NCBI GenBank assembly: GCA_022773025.1 | Contig: JALEZF010000098.1 | Coordinates: 1-49,801, forward strand | DNA length: 49,801 bases | Direction: 5' to 3' | Source of the DNA: Clostridium sp. | Lineage (GTDB): Bacteria > Bacillota > Clostridia > Clostridiales > Clostridiaceae | Part shown: positions 19,720-31,000 of the stretch, in pieces | Position numbering within the stretch: position 1 is the stretch's first letter | How the letters are laid out: every line of letters starts with the position of its first letter | Notes under the pieces: model-generated | Database searches by the model: none | Seen by the model: only the letters and a program-made list of their open reading frames with translations | Told to the model about the DNA's origin: nothing | Translations under genes and position numbers: made by a program

Positions 19720-20676
19720 TTATTCAAATCTTGGTCTATATACTTTTCTATTCTCTAAGGACCAAATTCTCTCTGAAAACTCTCCTTCAGATGTTGATTT
19801 AAGTGCCTTTTCCATATCATACATTCTTGCATCCACTATATCTAAGTAATGAAGTATTTCAGCTTCTGGTATCATAGGTTTTACTGGACTTCCGTACTCT
19901 GGTTCATAATGGTGAGATAATACCATGTGCTTCAAAAGCATGGTTATTTCCTTAGAGATTCCTAAGCTCTCGCCAACATATTCAATCTTTCCAACTCCCA
20001 ATGATATATGTCCAAGCAATTGACCTTGCACAGAATACTCTTTTACGAAGCCTAAAGTGTTGCTGTCCATTTCATCCATCTTGCACATATCGTGAAGTAT
20101 TATTCCTGCATATAGTAATTCCTTATTTAGAAATGTATATATATTACTTAAGGCTTCACCACTCTTAAGCATTGTAAGTGTGTGATATAAAAGTCCTCCC
20201 CTTAGGGCATGATGGTTTTTCTTTGCTGCTGGATAATACATAAGCCTTTCTTTATTTTCTTCTATGAAGTAGCTTGTTATATCCTTAAGATCCTTATTCT
20301 TCATTGAATTTATATATCTATATATGGATTCAAGCATATCTTCACTCTTATAAGGTGCACACTGTACATATTCCTCTATATCTATGCCTTCCATATCTTC
20401 TAAATTACTTATTGAATCGACCTTAAGCTGCAAAGTTCCCTGCCATGCAAGCACTACTCCTGAAACCTTAGCCAAGAAATTTTCCTTTAGTCTATCTCTA
20501 TCTTCGTCTTTTGCATCCCAAAACTTTGCGTTTATTTCTCCCGTTTTATCGCATAAATATAAGTCGATATATTTCTTGTTATTTGAGTTTGTAGTCTTAA
20601 AATCCAATGATTTTATAAGATATATTCCCTCTATTCTCATTCCTTGATTAAAGTCCTTTATTTTTAAACAATCCAT
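19720..20676 (-). CDS. yhaM: 3'-5' exoribonuclease YhaM-like (OB fold plus HD domain)
   Basis: About 318 residues. An N-terminal OB-fold (about residues 10-95, including KKYIDLYLCDKTGEINAKFW) is followed by an HD-type phosphohydrolase domain with GGLLYHTL (about 160), LHDMCKMDE (about 193) and LSHHYEPEYG (about 255). This order is that of YhaM/CbfI, Mn-dependent 3'-5' nucleases that trim RNA ends after decay and can act on DNA. An in-frame ATG at 20703 exists. The ATG at 20676 is preferred because AAAGGTGAT lies about 10 bases before it. It stands alone. Confidence 0.9.
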   Translation of the reverse strand: MDCLKIKDFNQGMRIEGIYLIKSLDFKTTNSNNKKYIDLYLCDKTGEINAKFWDAKDEDRDRLKENFLAKVSGVVLAWQGTLQLKVDSISNLEDMEGIDIEEYVQCAPYKSEDMLESIYRYINSMKNKDLKDITSYFIEENKERLMYYPAAKKNHHALRGGLLYHTLTMLKSGEALSNIYTFLNKELLYAGIILHDMCKMDEMDSNTLGFVKEYSVQGQLLGHISLGVGKIEYVGESLGISKEITMLLKHMVLSHHYEPEYGSPVKPMIPEAEILHYLDIVDARMYDMEKALKSTSEGEFSERIWSLENRKVYRPRFE

Positions 20677-20832
20677 CTTGTACAAATCACCTTTCAAATT
20701 CATTTACAACTTATATTATACACCATAATCTCTTCATTTATAAAAAAAGCTGAGAGTTATTCAAAAACAATACATATAAAATATTATAGATAAAGAGCTG
20801 ACTTTTAAGAGCCAACCCTTTATATCTATAAA

Positions 20833-21969
20833 TTACTCTGATATTATTTTTTCTTTCTTTTCTTTTACTACATCTTCATAAAACAACTTAAAATTAGGAT
20901 CTATTTTCCCAATACTTAAATATCTAGCCTTATAATCCTTTAATAATTCAAAGAACTTTTTGCTCATTAATAGCAGTGCAAAAACATTTATAAATGTAGG
21001 AATTACTGAGGTAAAATCTCCAAATGTCCATATCTCAGCTGGAGTTCCCCCATATATTACAGTTACAACAACAACTAGGAATCCTGGGATTGGATATAAT
21101 AATTTTAAAAACTTCATTATTATAGGTTTAACTTTATTATTATCTGAAATAGCATGGTCCATAATCACTTCAAAATATGTGTACCATCCTGTTATGGTTG
21201 TAAATCCAAATAAGAATATAGCTAAAGCTAATAATACTCTTGCATTTCGCCCCATTACAGACTCAAATGCAGAAAGTGTAAGTGTTGCTCCTGTAAGTCC
21301 AGATGTATAATATCCAATAATTATTATTACAGAAGCAGTCATATAACATATACTTATTGTATCTACAAAAACTTTAAATGAACCAAGAACACCCTGTTTA
21401 ATTGGATGTTCAGTTTCTGCAGTAGCATGAATCATTGGTGATGTTCCCCATGCTGCTTCATTGCTAAACACAGATCTAGCAAATCCGAATCTCATTGCTT
21501 GTGCTATAGTTGCTCCTAAAAACCCTCCTGAAGCTGCTTGTGTAGTAAATGCCCCTTTAAATACCAAACCTAAAACATGTGGCATTTCTGAAACATTAGA
21601 ACCTAATATATAAAGAACACATACTACATAAAAAATACACATAACAGGTACTATATAAGATGCTATTTATCCTATTTTCTTAAGTCCTCCCATTATTACT
21701 GAATAATCACAAATCATAATTATAGCAGATGGAATTATATAGTTTAAATCAAATATAGAGCCTATAGCTTCTTATATCGTAAAGTTTTGTATTGTAATAA
21801 AATAAATCATCATTATACCAAATCCAAACATTATGGCTAGTGGCTTCCATGACTTCATTCCCTTTTCTTCTCCTAATGCTTTTTGTATATAATAAGTAGG
21901 CCCACTTTTAAAAGTACCATCAACTTTTGTTTCTCTATAATATACAGCTAAAGTTACCTCAGAACTCAT
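20833..21969 (-). pseudogene. AGCS amino acid symporter, broken by two in-frame stops and 5' loss
   Basis: A single reading frame runs through this stretch with two TAA codons (21772-21774 and 21667-21669). The sequence on both sides continues the AGCS family: EVTLAVYYRETK and SGPTYYIQKALG upstream, AMRFGFARSVFSNEAAWGTSP downstream, then about six helices. The first 100 or so residues (AGNxGxGN region) are missing. Upstream of 21969 the frame shifts into unrelated sequence (a scrap reading DIDEFLKGKFRTGMG, not identified). The stops are TAA, so selenocysteine readthrough does not apply. A decayed sigma-54 activator lies next to it. Confidence 0.85.
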
Positions 21970-22252
21970 CTCCCATTCCAGTCCTAAATTTTCCTTTTAA
22001 AAATTCATCAATATCTTTTGATTTAGGAAGAGATATTTTTTGATATATTCTTATATAAGCAATCTTAGTTTCAAAATAGAATATTTATTTTAAAATTTAA
22101 TTTAATTAATTAAGATCTTGCTGTATCTAGATTGTTTACAAAATAATCTAACATTATTTATAATATTTTTTAAGTTTATTTTTCACAAAAAAATAAAAAG
22201 GCAAAATTATTTTACTTTGTAATATTTTTTTCCGTTTTATCTATAAAACGCT

Positions 22253-22793
22253 TTATCTATAACTTATATTATATTTGTCCATCTTATATCTTAAATTTTG
22301 TCTTGATACTTTAAGCTTTTTATTCGCATCAGCAATATTTTTAGATTCTTTTAAAACTAAAGTTATGATCTTTTTCTCATAATTAGATACTAAGTCACTT
22401 AAAGAAGTCGCATTATCGTATTCTATATTGTAATTTTCAACCTCATTATTTTTTTATAGTAATTTAAGAATTCTGAAACATGCTTTATAGTTATAATATC
22501 AGAGTCAACAGTATTAAAAGCATTTTCTATAGTATTTTTTAATCCCCTTATATTGCCATACCAATTATTTGTTTCAATTATATTTTGTGTTAGCTGACTT
22601 ACTCCCTTTATGTCCATTTGCATTTCCTTATTGTAATGTTTTATAAAATATTCTTACCAACTATCTCTTTGCATTCAAAATATGTGTTTCCATGCCATTT
22701 AGAATATTCTACATATCCATTCTTATCACTTATAACTATTGCATCAGCTTTTTCATGAAGACTTATAGCTTTCTCAATATACTCGCTTAACAC
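22253..22793 (-). pseudogene. PAS-sigma54 activator remnant
   Basis: Three pieces in order. A GTG start at 22793 behind an AGAGGTGAT box gives a PAS-like N-terminus (ISLHEKADAIVISDKNGYVE, then HGNTYFECKEIVGKNI). After a stop and a large loss comes the end of the AAA+ domain, NNWYGNIRGLKNTIENAF (equivalent of NWPGNVRELKN). The C-terminus then has a Fis-type helix-turn-helix (NIADANKKLKVSRQNLRYK) ending at 22253. The ATPase core, with the GAFTGA loop, is deleted. Such regulators control sigma-54 promoters for amino-acid catabolism; the target here may have been the broken AGCS gene next door. The 22000-22250 stretch is AT-rich with nothing recognisable. Confidence 0.75.
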
Positions 22794-22979
22794 ATAATCA
22801 CCTCTATAAACAATTACCACTCAAATTTATTATTTATTGAAGATTCAAAATTGTTAATTATATCATACATTCATATTGTTATTGATTATTTTTACCACTA
22901 TGATATATCTAACTACATATTTAAAAACCCTATATTTTTGGATAGAATATAATTAAGTATTATTTAAAGGTGTGATTAC

Positions 22980-24200
22980 ATGGATATATTTATTCCTAAA
23001 AAAGTTCAGTTTATATTAAATACATTGATTTTAAATGGCTTTGATGCCTATATAGTTGGTGGCTGCGTTCGTGACAGTATATTAAATAAAGTGCCTAATG
23101 ATTATGATATAACTACAAATGCTTTTCCTGAAGACATCATGAGACTATTTGAAAAAACAGTTCCTACGGGAATTGCTCATGGTACTGTGACAGTTTTAAT
23201 AGATAAGGAACCTTTTGAGGTTACCACCTTTAGAACTGAAAGTGATTATTTAGATAATAGGCATCCTTCAAAAGTTTCTTTTGTTAGTGATGTTAAAGAA
23301 GATTTATCAAGACGTGATTTTACCATAAATTCTATGGCTTATAATGCTAAGAGTGGATTAGTCGATCCTTTCAATGGAGTTAATGATTTAAACTCCAAAC
23401 TCATAAGATGTGTGGGGGATAGCTCTCTCCGATTTAAAGAAGATGTCTTAAGAGTGCTTCGTGCTATTAGATTCAGCTGTCAGCTTAATTTTCAAATAGC
23501 TGATGATACCTTAAATGCAATCTCTGAAAACAACTGCTTATTGAAAAATATAAGTGCTGAAAGGATTCGAGATGAGCTTTCAAAAATGCTTTTAAGTCCT
23601 AGACCATCAGTAGCTATAAGTCATATGATAAACACCAAAACATTAAAAGTTATAGTTCCTAATTTGTATGAAACTTTAAAGATCTCAAACACTATAGATA
23701 GAATTGATGTGCTTTGCGATAAGCTTTATGTCAGACTTTGTTATTTTATGTTGCCCCTTGATGATTTTGAATTAACTGAAAAAACGCTAAAATATTTGAG
23801 ATTTGACAATAATACTATTAATTTGACTATGACATTTTACGATGCTATTCTGCAAAATTTTGATTTAAAAGATACAGTGAGTGTAAAAAGATTAATATAC
23901 AAAATTTCAAAGGAGCATATATTTGATTTTCTAGATTTGCTAAAAGTGATTTATATAGATGATATCTGTGAGATTAATTTAATAGAAAAGGCTAAATTTC
24001 AAATTCAAGATATAATTTCAAATAAAGACCCACTTTCAATAAAGGATTTAGCCATAAACGGAAATGATTTAAAGGAGCTTGGGATAAGAGATGGAAGAGC
24101 TATAGGCAATATATTAAATTTGCTCTTAGCCAAAACTCTCGAAATGCCACAAATTAATGTTAAGGAATCGCTTATAATACTAGCAAAACAATATATCTAA
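22980..24200 (+). CDS. cca: CCA-adding tRNA nucleotidyltransferase
   Basis: A 406-residue class II nucleotidyltransferase. The head domain has VGGCVRD (about residue 22), the catalytic DYDITT (about 37), and SRRDFTINSMAYN (about 105). The neck contains LRVLRAIRFSCQL (about 153-165) with the template Arg residues. The C-terminal body is divergent and shorter than in Bacillus. It adds or repairs the CCA end of tRNAs. Because the family includes A-adding and poly(A) enzymes, CCA specificity is inferred. At least three tRNA genes in the window encode CCA themselves. GGTGTGATT precedes the ATG. Confidence 0.9.
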   Translation: MDIFIPKKVQFILNTLILNGFDAYIVGGCVRDSILNKVPNDYDITTNAFPEDIMRLFEKTVPTGIAHGTVTVLIDKEPFEVTTFRTESDYLDNRHPSKVSFVSDVKEDLSRRDFTINSMAYNAKSGLVDPFNGVNDLNSKLIRCVGDSSLRFKEDVLRVLRAIRFSCQLNFQIADDTLNAISENNCLLKNISAERIRDELSKMLLSPRPSVAISHMINTKTLKVIVPNLYETLKISNTIDRIDVLCDKLYVRLCYFMLPLDDFELTEKTLKYLRFDNNTINLTMTFYDAILQNFDLKDTVSVKRLIYKISKEHIFDFLDLLKVIYIDDICEINLIEKAKFQIQDIISNKDPLSIKDLAINGNDLKELGIRDGRAIGNILNLLLAKTLEMPQINVKESLIILAKQYI

Positions 24201-24247
24201 ATAAACCTCCAGTATAATGATCATTAAATACTGGAGGTTATTATTTT
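24201..24247. terminator. bidirectional intrinsic terminator
   Basis: AACCTCCAGTA pairs with TACTGGAGGTT, with flanking A/T runs, between convergent cca and addA. Confidence 0.85.
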
Positions 24248-24251
24248 AATT

Positions 24252-27200
24252 CTAATCGTTAATTTTTATAGCTTCATCTATATAGAATAGATATAAATAT
24301 TTTTCTTTTACTTTCTTTCCCGTTATTCGTTCAAGGGCCATGGTGTAGTAATAAATTTGTGTTGTATATCGATTTATTACTTTTTCTCTATTTTCACCAT
24401 CTACATAGTCAGTCTTGTAGTCTATAAGAGTTATTCCATCCTCTTCATCTAAGAAGCAGTCTATTACCCCCTGTATTCTTATCATTTCATTTTCATAAAT
24501 GTCTACAGGTAATTCATTTATTATTGAAGTACTTGGCACCTCTATATAGAAAGGTTTTTCTCTATGCACTTCCTTTGAAGATTCTTTATAGCAGCTAAGT
24601 ATTTTTTCACCTAAAGGATTCCTAAAGAATTTTAGAATTTTATAAGGATTTACTGCTTCTGCCTCTTCATCTGTTAAGATTTCCTTTGCTACAAAATAGG
24701 TTATCTGTGATTTTATCTCTTCTAGTGTACTCACCTTGTCAAAGGATAGATGCTGCATAGCACTATGAAGTGCAGTTCCTCTCTCCGCAGGGGACAGTCC
24801 TTTTCTTTCTTGAAGAAACTTTGGCTTTCTTAAAGGCTGTTCTTTAATGAGATTATTTGCATCACTCTGCTCTTCTTCTAGTATGGCTGATTTCTTAAGC
24901 TCTGATACAGACATATTTGTTGGAATTGAGCCTGCCTTTTTAAATTTGTATTCCCAGTTAAGCCTCTTTTCAACTTCATTTTTATAATAATCATTTGTAC
25001 CCATATCTTCGAATACATCCACATCTTCTTCATCATCTTCCTGTGACTCTATATTGTCCTCTATGATGTCAGACTTTGAATAAAGCTTTACTTTCCATGA
25101 GGATTCTTCATCATCAAAAGGTCTATCTATATATCCATTAAAGCAATCCACAAGAGGAGTTCCATCATTATGAAGCATCAGAGCCATGGCTATCCAGTCT
25201 AAATAGCTTTTTCCATTAAATACTTCATTTGATGGCACAGTTTTACCTGCTGTACTCACAGCCTTACCCCACTTGTCTATGGACTTTTCAAGATTTGAGG
25301 TTGTTCCTGTAAGTATTAATTTTTCCTTTGCTCTTGTAAGTGCCACATATAAAACTCTCATTTCTTCAGATAAATTTTCAAGTCTTAATTTTTTCTTTAT
25401 AGCTTCTTTTGCAAGAGTAGGATATTTATATCTCTTTTCGTAATCAATAAAATCAGGTCCAAAACCTAAATCCTCATGGAATAATATGGTCTCATATATA
25501 TTCCTTTGATTAAACTGCTTTCCACAAGCCGAAAGTATCACAACAGGGAATTCAAGTCCTTTACTCTTATGGATACTCATTATCCTTACAACATCCTCAT
25601 TTTCTCCTAGAGTCTTGGCACTTCCCATATCTCCACTACTGCTACGAAGCTTATTGATAAAGTTTATGAAATTGAATAATCCTTTAAAGCTAGTGCTTTC
25701 ATATTGTTTTGCTCTTTGGAAAAGTATCCTTAGATTTGCCTGCCTTTGAACTCCATTTGGCATGGCTCTTACGTATCCATAATAGGATGTACTCATATAT
25801 AGATACCAGATGAATTCATCTATAGGCATGTGTATAGACTTTTCCCTCCATCTATCTAGAGCTTCAACCACATACTTTGATTTTTTTATAAGGGAGTCTT
25901 CTAAGGCATATCCATTTGGCAATATCTCTTCATCAAGACATCCATCAGCTATATCCCTTAGTACATCGTAAAAATATTTATTTTTATTTATTACTCTAAG
26001 GTCTATGAGCTCTTCAGGTGTAAATGCAAATATAGGTGATCTAAGCACTGCTACCATAGGTATATCCTGAAGCGGATTATCAATTATTTGAAGCAATGAC
26101 ATTATGGTTCTTATTTCGATAGTTTGAAAATATCCTGAGCTAGAGTCAGCATAAGCTGGTATCTCCTCTTTTGAAAGCTCCTCTGAAAACACCTCTGCCC
26201 ATCCTGTGGTGGCCCTTAAAAGTATTACTATATCCTTGTACTTTACCTGCCTATATTCCTTTATTTCCTTGTCATAAACCATGAACTGTCTTCCGTCTTG
26301 AACCTTGAATAAGTCTTTTATCTTCTTTGCTACAAGCCTTGCTTCAACTTGAATTTTATCTAGTTCTTCCTCATCAAGAACTTCATCATCACTAGATTCC
26401 TCTGTATCTTCCTCTTCAGATTTTCCTGCTAGATCTATTATATTTACATCTATATCTCCGCCAACAAAGAAGTTTTCTTCATCTACAGGCTCAAATACAG
26501 CACCAGGATTTAATCTTTCCTTGTCCGTATACTCCATTTCACCTACAGATGCTGACATTATCTTTTTAAAAATGTAGTTTACTCCGCTAAGGACTTCTTT
26601 TCTGCTTCTAAAGTTCTTGTATAGAAGTATCTTTCCTGAATTACCACCGTGGTCATCACTTATCTCTTCATAAGTATTATATTTTTCAAGGAAAAGTTCA
26701 GGCTTTGCCTGTCTAAATCTATATATACTCTGCTTTACGTCACCAACCATAAATACATTTGGATTATCAGAATTCTTTCTTGAGACCAAATCTATTATAG
26801 TCTCTTGCACACTGTTGCTGTCTTGATACTCATCTACTAGGACTTCATAAAATTTATTTTTGAATTCCAAAGCAACTGAGGAAGGAGTTATTATTCCCTT
26901 ATCATAGGTTTCATTTAATATTTTGAGACAGTAATGCTCTAAATCATTAAAATCAAGTATTCCCTTTTCTATTTTCTTTTCCTTGTATCTATCCATAAAC
27001 TCTATAACTAAATCAGTAAGAGCCTCCATTATTGGATACATACCTTTAATTGCTTCGTAGCTGTCCTTTAGTGAAAAAGAGAAGGTCTTTTGCATTTCTT
27101 TTACTTTACTCTTTATAGTATCTCTCACATTCTTAACTTCGTTTTTTATACTCTCATCTACATCTTTTCCCATTCTTAGAGTTCCAAAGGTTATACTTTG

Positions 27201-28052
27201 AAGCGCTCTTTGAAATTCATCATAGCCAGCCTTATATCCATCTATAGCTATATAAATGCTGCTTATAGTTTCACTTAAATTGTCTATTATTTTTGGTGTT
27301 GCCCCTTCTTCTTTTAGTATATCTATAAGACCATGTAGACTATTTATCATGGATTGAAGTTCTTCCTCTGCTCCGGACAAGATGATGCTCATCCATTTAG
27401 AATTATATAGATCATCCTCAGAGGATAAATTAAATTCTTTTGCTTTTTCCTTAAGCCATATTCTTGGATAAGGTCCACTCATAGAAAAATTATATAATCC
27501 CTCAACCATGTCTTGAAGCTTGCTGTCATCCTTATTTCCGCCAAAAGTTTCTACAACCTTATAGAAACCATCTGTCAGTGTCATACTTTCATATTTATCC
27601 TCAAATAATTCTCCTATTATATCCTGCTTCATGAGGATTATTTCTGTCTGGTCCCCTATTCTAAAATTAGGGTCCAAATCTATATGGTGAAAGTTATTTC
27701 TTATTACATCAAGACAAAAGGAGTGCATAGTTGTGATATTTGCTTTATTTAAAAGCGTAAGCTGCTTTTGAAGTCTTTTATTGTTTGGATTTTTGTCTAG
27801 CTTATCTGTTATAGCATTTCCTACTCTTTCTCTCATTTCTGACGCTGCCGCATTGGTAAAGGTTACGACTAGAAGTTTATCTATATCTACAGGGTTCTCA
27901 TCTCTAACTATCATCTTTATTATTCTCTCAACTAATACAGCTGTTTTTCCTGAACCAGCAGCTGCGGCTACAAGTAGGTTCTTATCATGGGTATCTATAG
28001 CCCTCTGCTGTTCTGCAGTCCATTTAGTTCCTGATTCTTTATTGCTCGCCAT
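24252..28052 (-). CDS. addA: ATP-dependent helicase/nuclease subunit A (AddA)
   Basis: A 1266-residue UvrD-like helicase fused to a RecB-type nuclease. Q motif KWTAEQQRAID (about residue 10), Walker A AAAGSGKTAVLVERI (about 29-43), VTFTNAAASEMRERV (about 63-77), motif II VDEYQDSN (about 395), GDVKQSIYRFRQA (about 422) and IMSIHKSKGLEFPVV (motif V, about 830). The C-terminal nuclease has GVIDCFLDEEDG and LIDYKTDYV (about 1205-1225). With AddB it resects double-strand DNA ends for RecA-dependent repair. Its start overlaps the end of addB by 14 bases; a GGAGGA box lies about 8 bases before the ATG. Length is typical. Confidence 0.97.
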   Translation of the reverse strand: MASNKESGTKWTAEQQRAIDTHDKNLLVAAAAGSGKTAVLVERIIKMIVRDENPVDIDKLLVVTFTNAAASEMRERVGNAITDKLDKNPNNKRLQKQLTLLNKANITTMHSFCLDVIRNNFHHIDLDPNFRIGDQTEIILMKQDIIGELFEDKYESMTLTDGFYKVVETFGGNKDDSKLQDMVEGLYNFSMSGPYPRIWLKEKAKEFNLSSEDDLYNSKWMSIILSGAEEELQSMINSLHGLIDILKEEGATPKIIDNLSETISSIYIAIDGYKAGYDEFQRALQSITFGTLRMGKDVDESIKNEVKNVRDTIKSKVKEMQKTFSFSLKDSYEAIKGMYPIMEALTDLVIEFMDRYKEKKIEKGILDFNDLEHYCLKILNETYDKGIITPSSVALEFKNKFYEVLVDEYQDSNSVQETIIDLVSRKNSDNPNVFMVGDVKQSIYRFRQAKPELFLEKYNTYEEISDDHGGNSGKILLYKNFRSRKEVLSGVNYIFKKIMSASVGEMEYTDKERLNPGAVFEPVDEENFFVGGDIDVNIIDLAGKSEEEDTEESSDDEVLDEEELDKIQVEARLVAKKIKDLFKVQDGRQFMVYDKEIKEYRQVKYKDIVILLRATTGWAEVFSEELSKEEIPAYADSSSGYFQTIEIRTIMSLLQIIDNPLQDIPMVAVLRSPIFAFTPEELIDLRVINKNKYFYDVLRDIADGCLDEEILPNGYALEDSLIKKSKYVVEALDRWREKSIHMPIDEFIWYLYMSTSYYGYVRAMPNGVQRQANLRILFQRAKQYESTSFKGLFNFINFINKLRSSSGDMGSAKTLGENEDVVRIMSIHKSKGLEFPVVILSACGKQFNQRNIYETILFHEDLGFGPDFIDYEKRYKYPTLAKEAIKKKLRLENLSEEMRVLYVALTRAKEKLILTGTTSNLEKSIDKWGKAVSTAGKTVPSNEVFNGKSYLDWIAMALMLHNDGTPLVDCFNGYIDRPFDDEESSWKVKLYSKSDIIEDNIESQEDDEEDVDVFEDMGTNDYYKNEVEKRLNWEYKFKKAGSIPTNMSVSELKKSAILEEEQSDANNLIKEQPLRKPKFLQERKGLSPAERGTALHSAMQHLSFDKVSTLEEIKSQITYFVAKEILTDEEAEAVNPYKILKFFRNPLGEKILSCYKESSKEVHREKPFYIEVPSTSIINELPVDIYENEMIRIQGVIDCFLDEEDGITLIDYKTDYVDGENREKVINRYTTQIYYYTMALERITGKKVKEKYLYLFYIDEAIKIND

Positions 28053-31000
28053 GCTCTAAATCCTCCTCCCCTGATATCTTTTCTTTCATAAGCTTCCATA
28101 TATCTTCTTTGTCTTTCTTTTGAAGTAGGCAGTATTTGTTGTCTTTTAGTGAATAGTCAAATTGACATATAGCATTAAATCTACAGTAAGAGCAACATGT
28201 GTACTTGCCATTCTTTACAGGCTTTATGGTTATATCACCTTTTAGCATATCTTCACAAAGCTCTACTACCTTTTCTCTTACGTATTCCCTTATAACTTTA
28301 AACTGCTCTCTTGTAGCAACTGATGAATTATTTTCTGATATACCATCCTTGCCCATGTAAGCAGGTATTATTATAGAATATCCTTTAATATCTTTATCCA
28401 TTTCTTTTATGACCTTTGGATCTTTTAGAAGAAGTCCACTCATTTTCAGCTCTTTTATAAGTCTCTGTTCTACTTCTTCCTCGCTGAGTTCTCCACTTGA
28501 AGATATCATAGGGTCGTCTATGGTGAAGTATAGTATAGCTCCAGGAACTACATCTTTCTTTAAAATCTCCTCTTCATTGCTTAAGATTGCATCAAGATAA
28601 ACAAGAAGTTGAAGCTGAAGTCCATAGTAAACTTCGTTTAAGTTAAAGGATTTTTTCCCTGACTTGTAATCTACTATTCTTATATACACTTCACCATTGT
28701 CCTCAAGGATATCCACTCTGTCTACTCTTCCTCTAAGGTATATATCATCCCCGCTTGGTAGTGAAAGCTTGATTGGTTTATACTTTCCATCTCCAAATAC
28801 AATCTCACTATCTAAAGTCTCAAAACTTCCTCTCTTAAAATGTTCACTTATTACAGATACAGACTTTGTAAGTATCCTCTTCATTTTTGAAACTAAATAT
28901 TTGTACTTAGCTGAGCTTTTTAAGATAGATTCATCCTTTATAACTTCATCTATCATTGATGAAATTGTACTCTCACTCCACTTTTTATCTAAGTCAGACC
29001 AATGTCTTCCTTCGTCCTTTACTTTGTTTGTAAATTTATCTAATATTTCATGGACAAAAGTTCCAAAGTCAGGACTTCCAAATTCATATATCTTTCTATC
29101 TTTAGCCTTTAATCCATACTGGACATAAAATGCAAATGGACATTGAGCATACTTTTCTACCCTAGATACATCAAATACGTAAGGCTTATCGTAAAGAGCC
29201 TTTATCTTTTCCCCTCTTATGGTTTGAACTTGATTGCTATATTTTAATCCGCTTAAAACTCTTTCAATTCTGCTATTCCAATCTTCTTTGTCTTTATACC
29301 ATTCATACGCATTTTTCCATACAGTGCTTACTTCTTCCTTGTCATCATAATAGCTTCGCATCATAGATATAAGTTCATTGAAAGTAGGTTCTGGCGCAAC
29401 AATCCTGTCTACTGCATCATCCTCTTTATCTTTTGATATATCACTTTCTTCCTTTAGCTTTGGAAATAGCTTTTTAAATCTAGAAATAAGTATAGAGCTC
29501 CTTTGGGCTTTTCCTTCAAAGTCAGCAATAGGATAAGTTAGCACTAAGTATTCGCTGGCCATAGTAAGGGTTGTATAGATAAGGAAATTTTCTTCAAACA
29601 TCTTGGTTTCTGTATCAGAGGCTAGAGTTACCCCCTCAGTTTTTAGAATTCCTCTATCATTATCAGATAATATTCCCTCTTCTCTATTTGCTCTAGGGAA
29701 TACTCCATCATTAACTCCAACAATGTAGAGTGCCTTTATACTATGACTCTTTATTCTCGCGATATCTCCTACTATGACTTGATCCAAGGCTATAGGAATT
29801 AATCCTACTTCTTGCTTTAAGAATCCCATACTTAGTATCTCTATAAATCTGTCTAAAGAAATTACTTCATCTCCCATTATCTCAACCATTTGATCTAAGA
29901 CAATGAATATAACATCCACTACTTGTTCATACTCATCTGCTCTTTCCGCATTTCCTTCAGATTTAAATGTTTCAATCCAATTATCAACCTTTTGAAAAGC
30001 TCCAACTTCACATAAAAATTCATATATGTAGGTACACAAATCTCTTACAGCGCATTTCTTTGAAACCTTACTTCCAAATGCAGTTAAAGGATTTATTACC
30101 CCATCTTTAATTTCATTTATTACATTTAAAACATCCCTAGTATACTCCTGTTTGTCCTTTGCTGCTGAAAGTCCGTGCTCCCAGAATTCAAGCCACTTCT
30201 TTCCCTTTATTCCGTAGGCAAGAACGAAATTTTCAAGTATATCAATCTGTTGCTTTGTGGAAAGCTGCTCCTCACATTCATCATGAGTTAAGTCTATAAG
30301 TCCAGTCTTTAAATATCTAAATACACTTTCATAAGACCAGTTCCTATTAAAGATATCAAAAACTGAAAGGATTAAAACAACAAGGGGATTATCAGTGACA
30401 TCTCTCTTCTCATCTAAAAAGTAAGGAATTCTATATTCATCAAATATTACCCGGGTGATTTTTTTGTAATTATCTAAATCTCTGCACACTACAGCTATAT
30501 CCCTAAATCTATATCCATCATCTCGTACCTTACTGATTATATCTCTAGCTACCCATTGTATTTCTTCATAATTATTTAAAGCTTTATATATTCTTATATT
30601 GTCTGGTTCCTCTCTATAAGGTACAAAAGGATACTTGAAAAAATACTTTTCCATATGACCTATATCATAACTGTTATTAAATCTATAGCAACATTCCTTA
30701 TTGAGATCTATTGGTTTGTCGTAGGCTATATTATTTTCTTCAGATATCTTTAGAAGTTTTCTTTCCGTATTTCTAGATACCCAGAAAATATCTTCAATTT
30801 CTTCTTTGAATTCTGAAGCTCCATCCATATCTAAAGTCACATTTACTCTCTTAGCCTTTTTCATAAGTTTAGTAAGTATAGAATACTGTTGAGGGTTAAA
30901 AGTGGAAAATTCATCCACCCATATTTCTGCACCATTAAATAATGAGCATTCATCTAGCTTTTCATAAAGCATTATAAGTTCATCTTCATCATCTACATAA

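Noticed and set aside
21667-21774. Selenocysteine or readthrough explanation for the AGCS stops
   Set aside because: Both stops are TAA, and the gene has also lost its 5' part.
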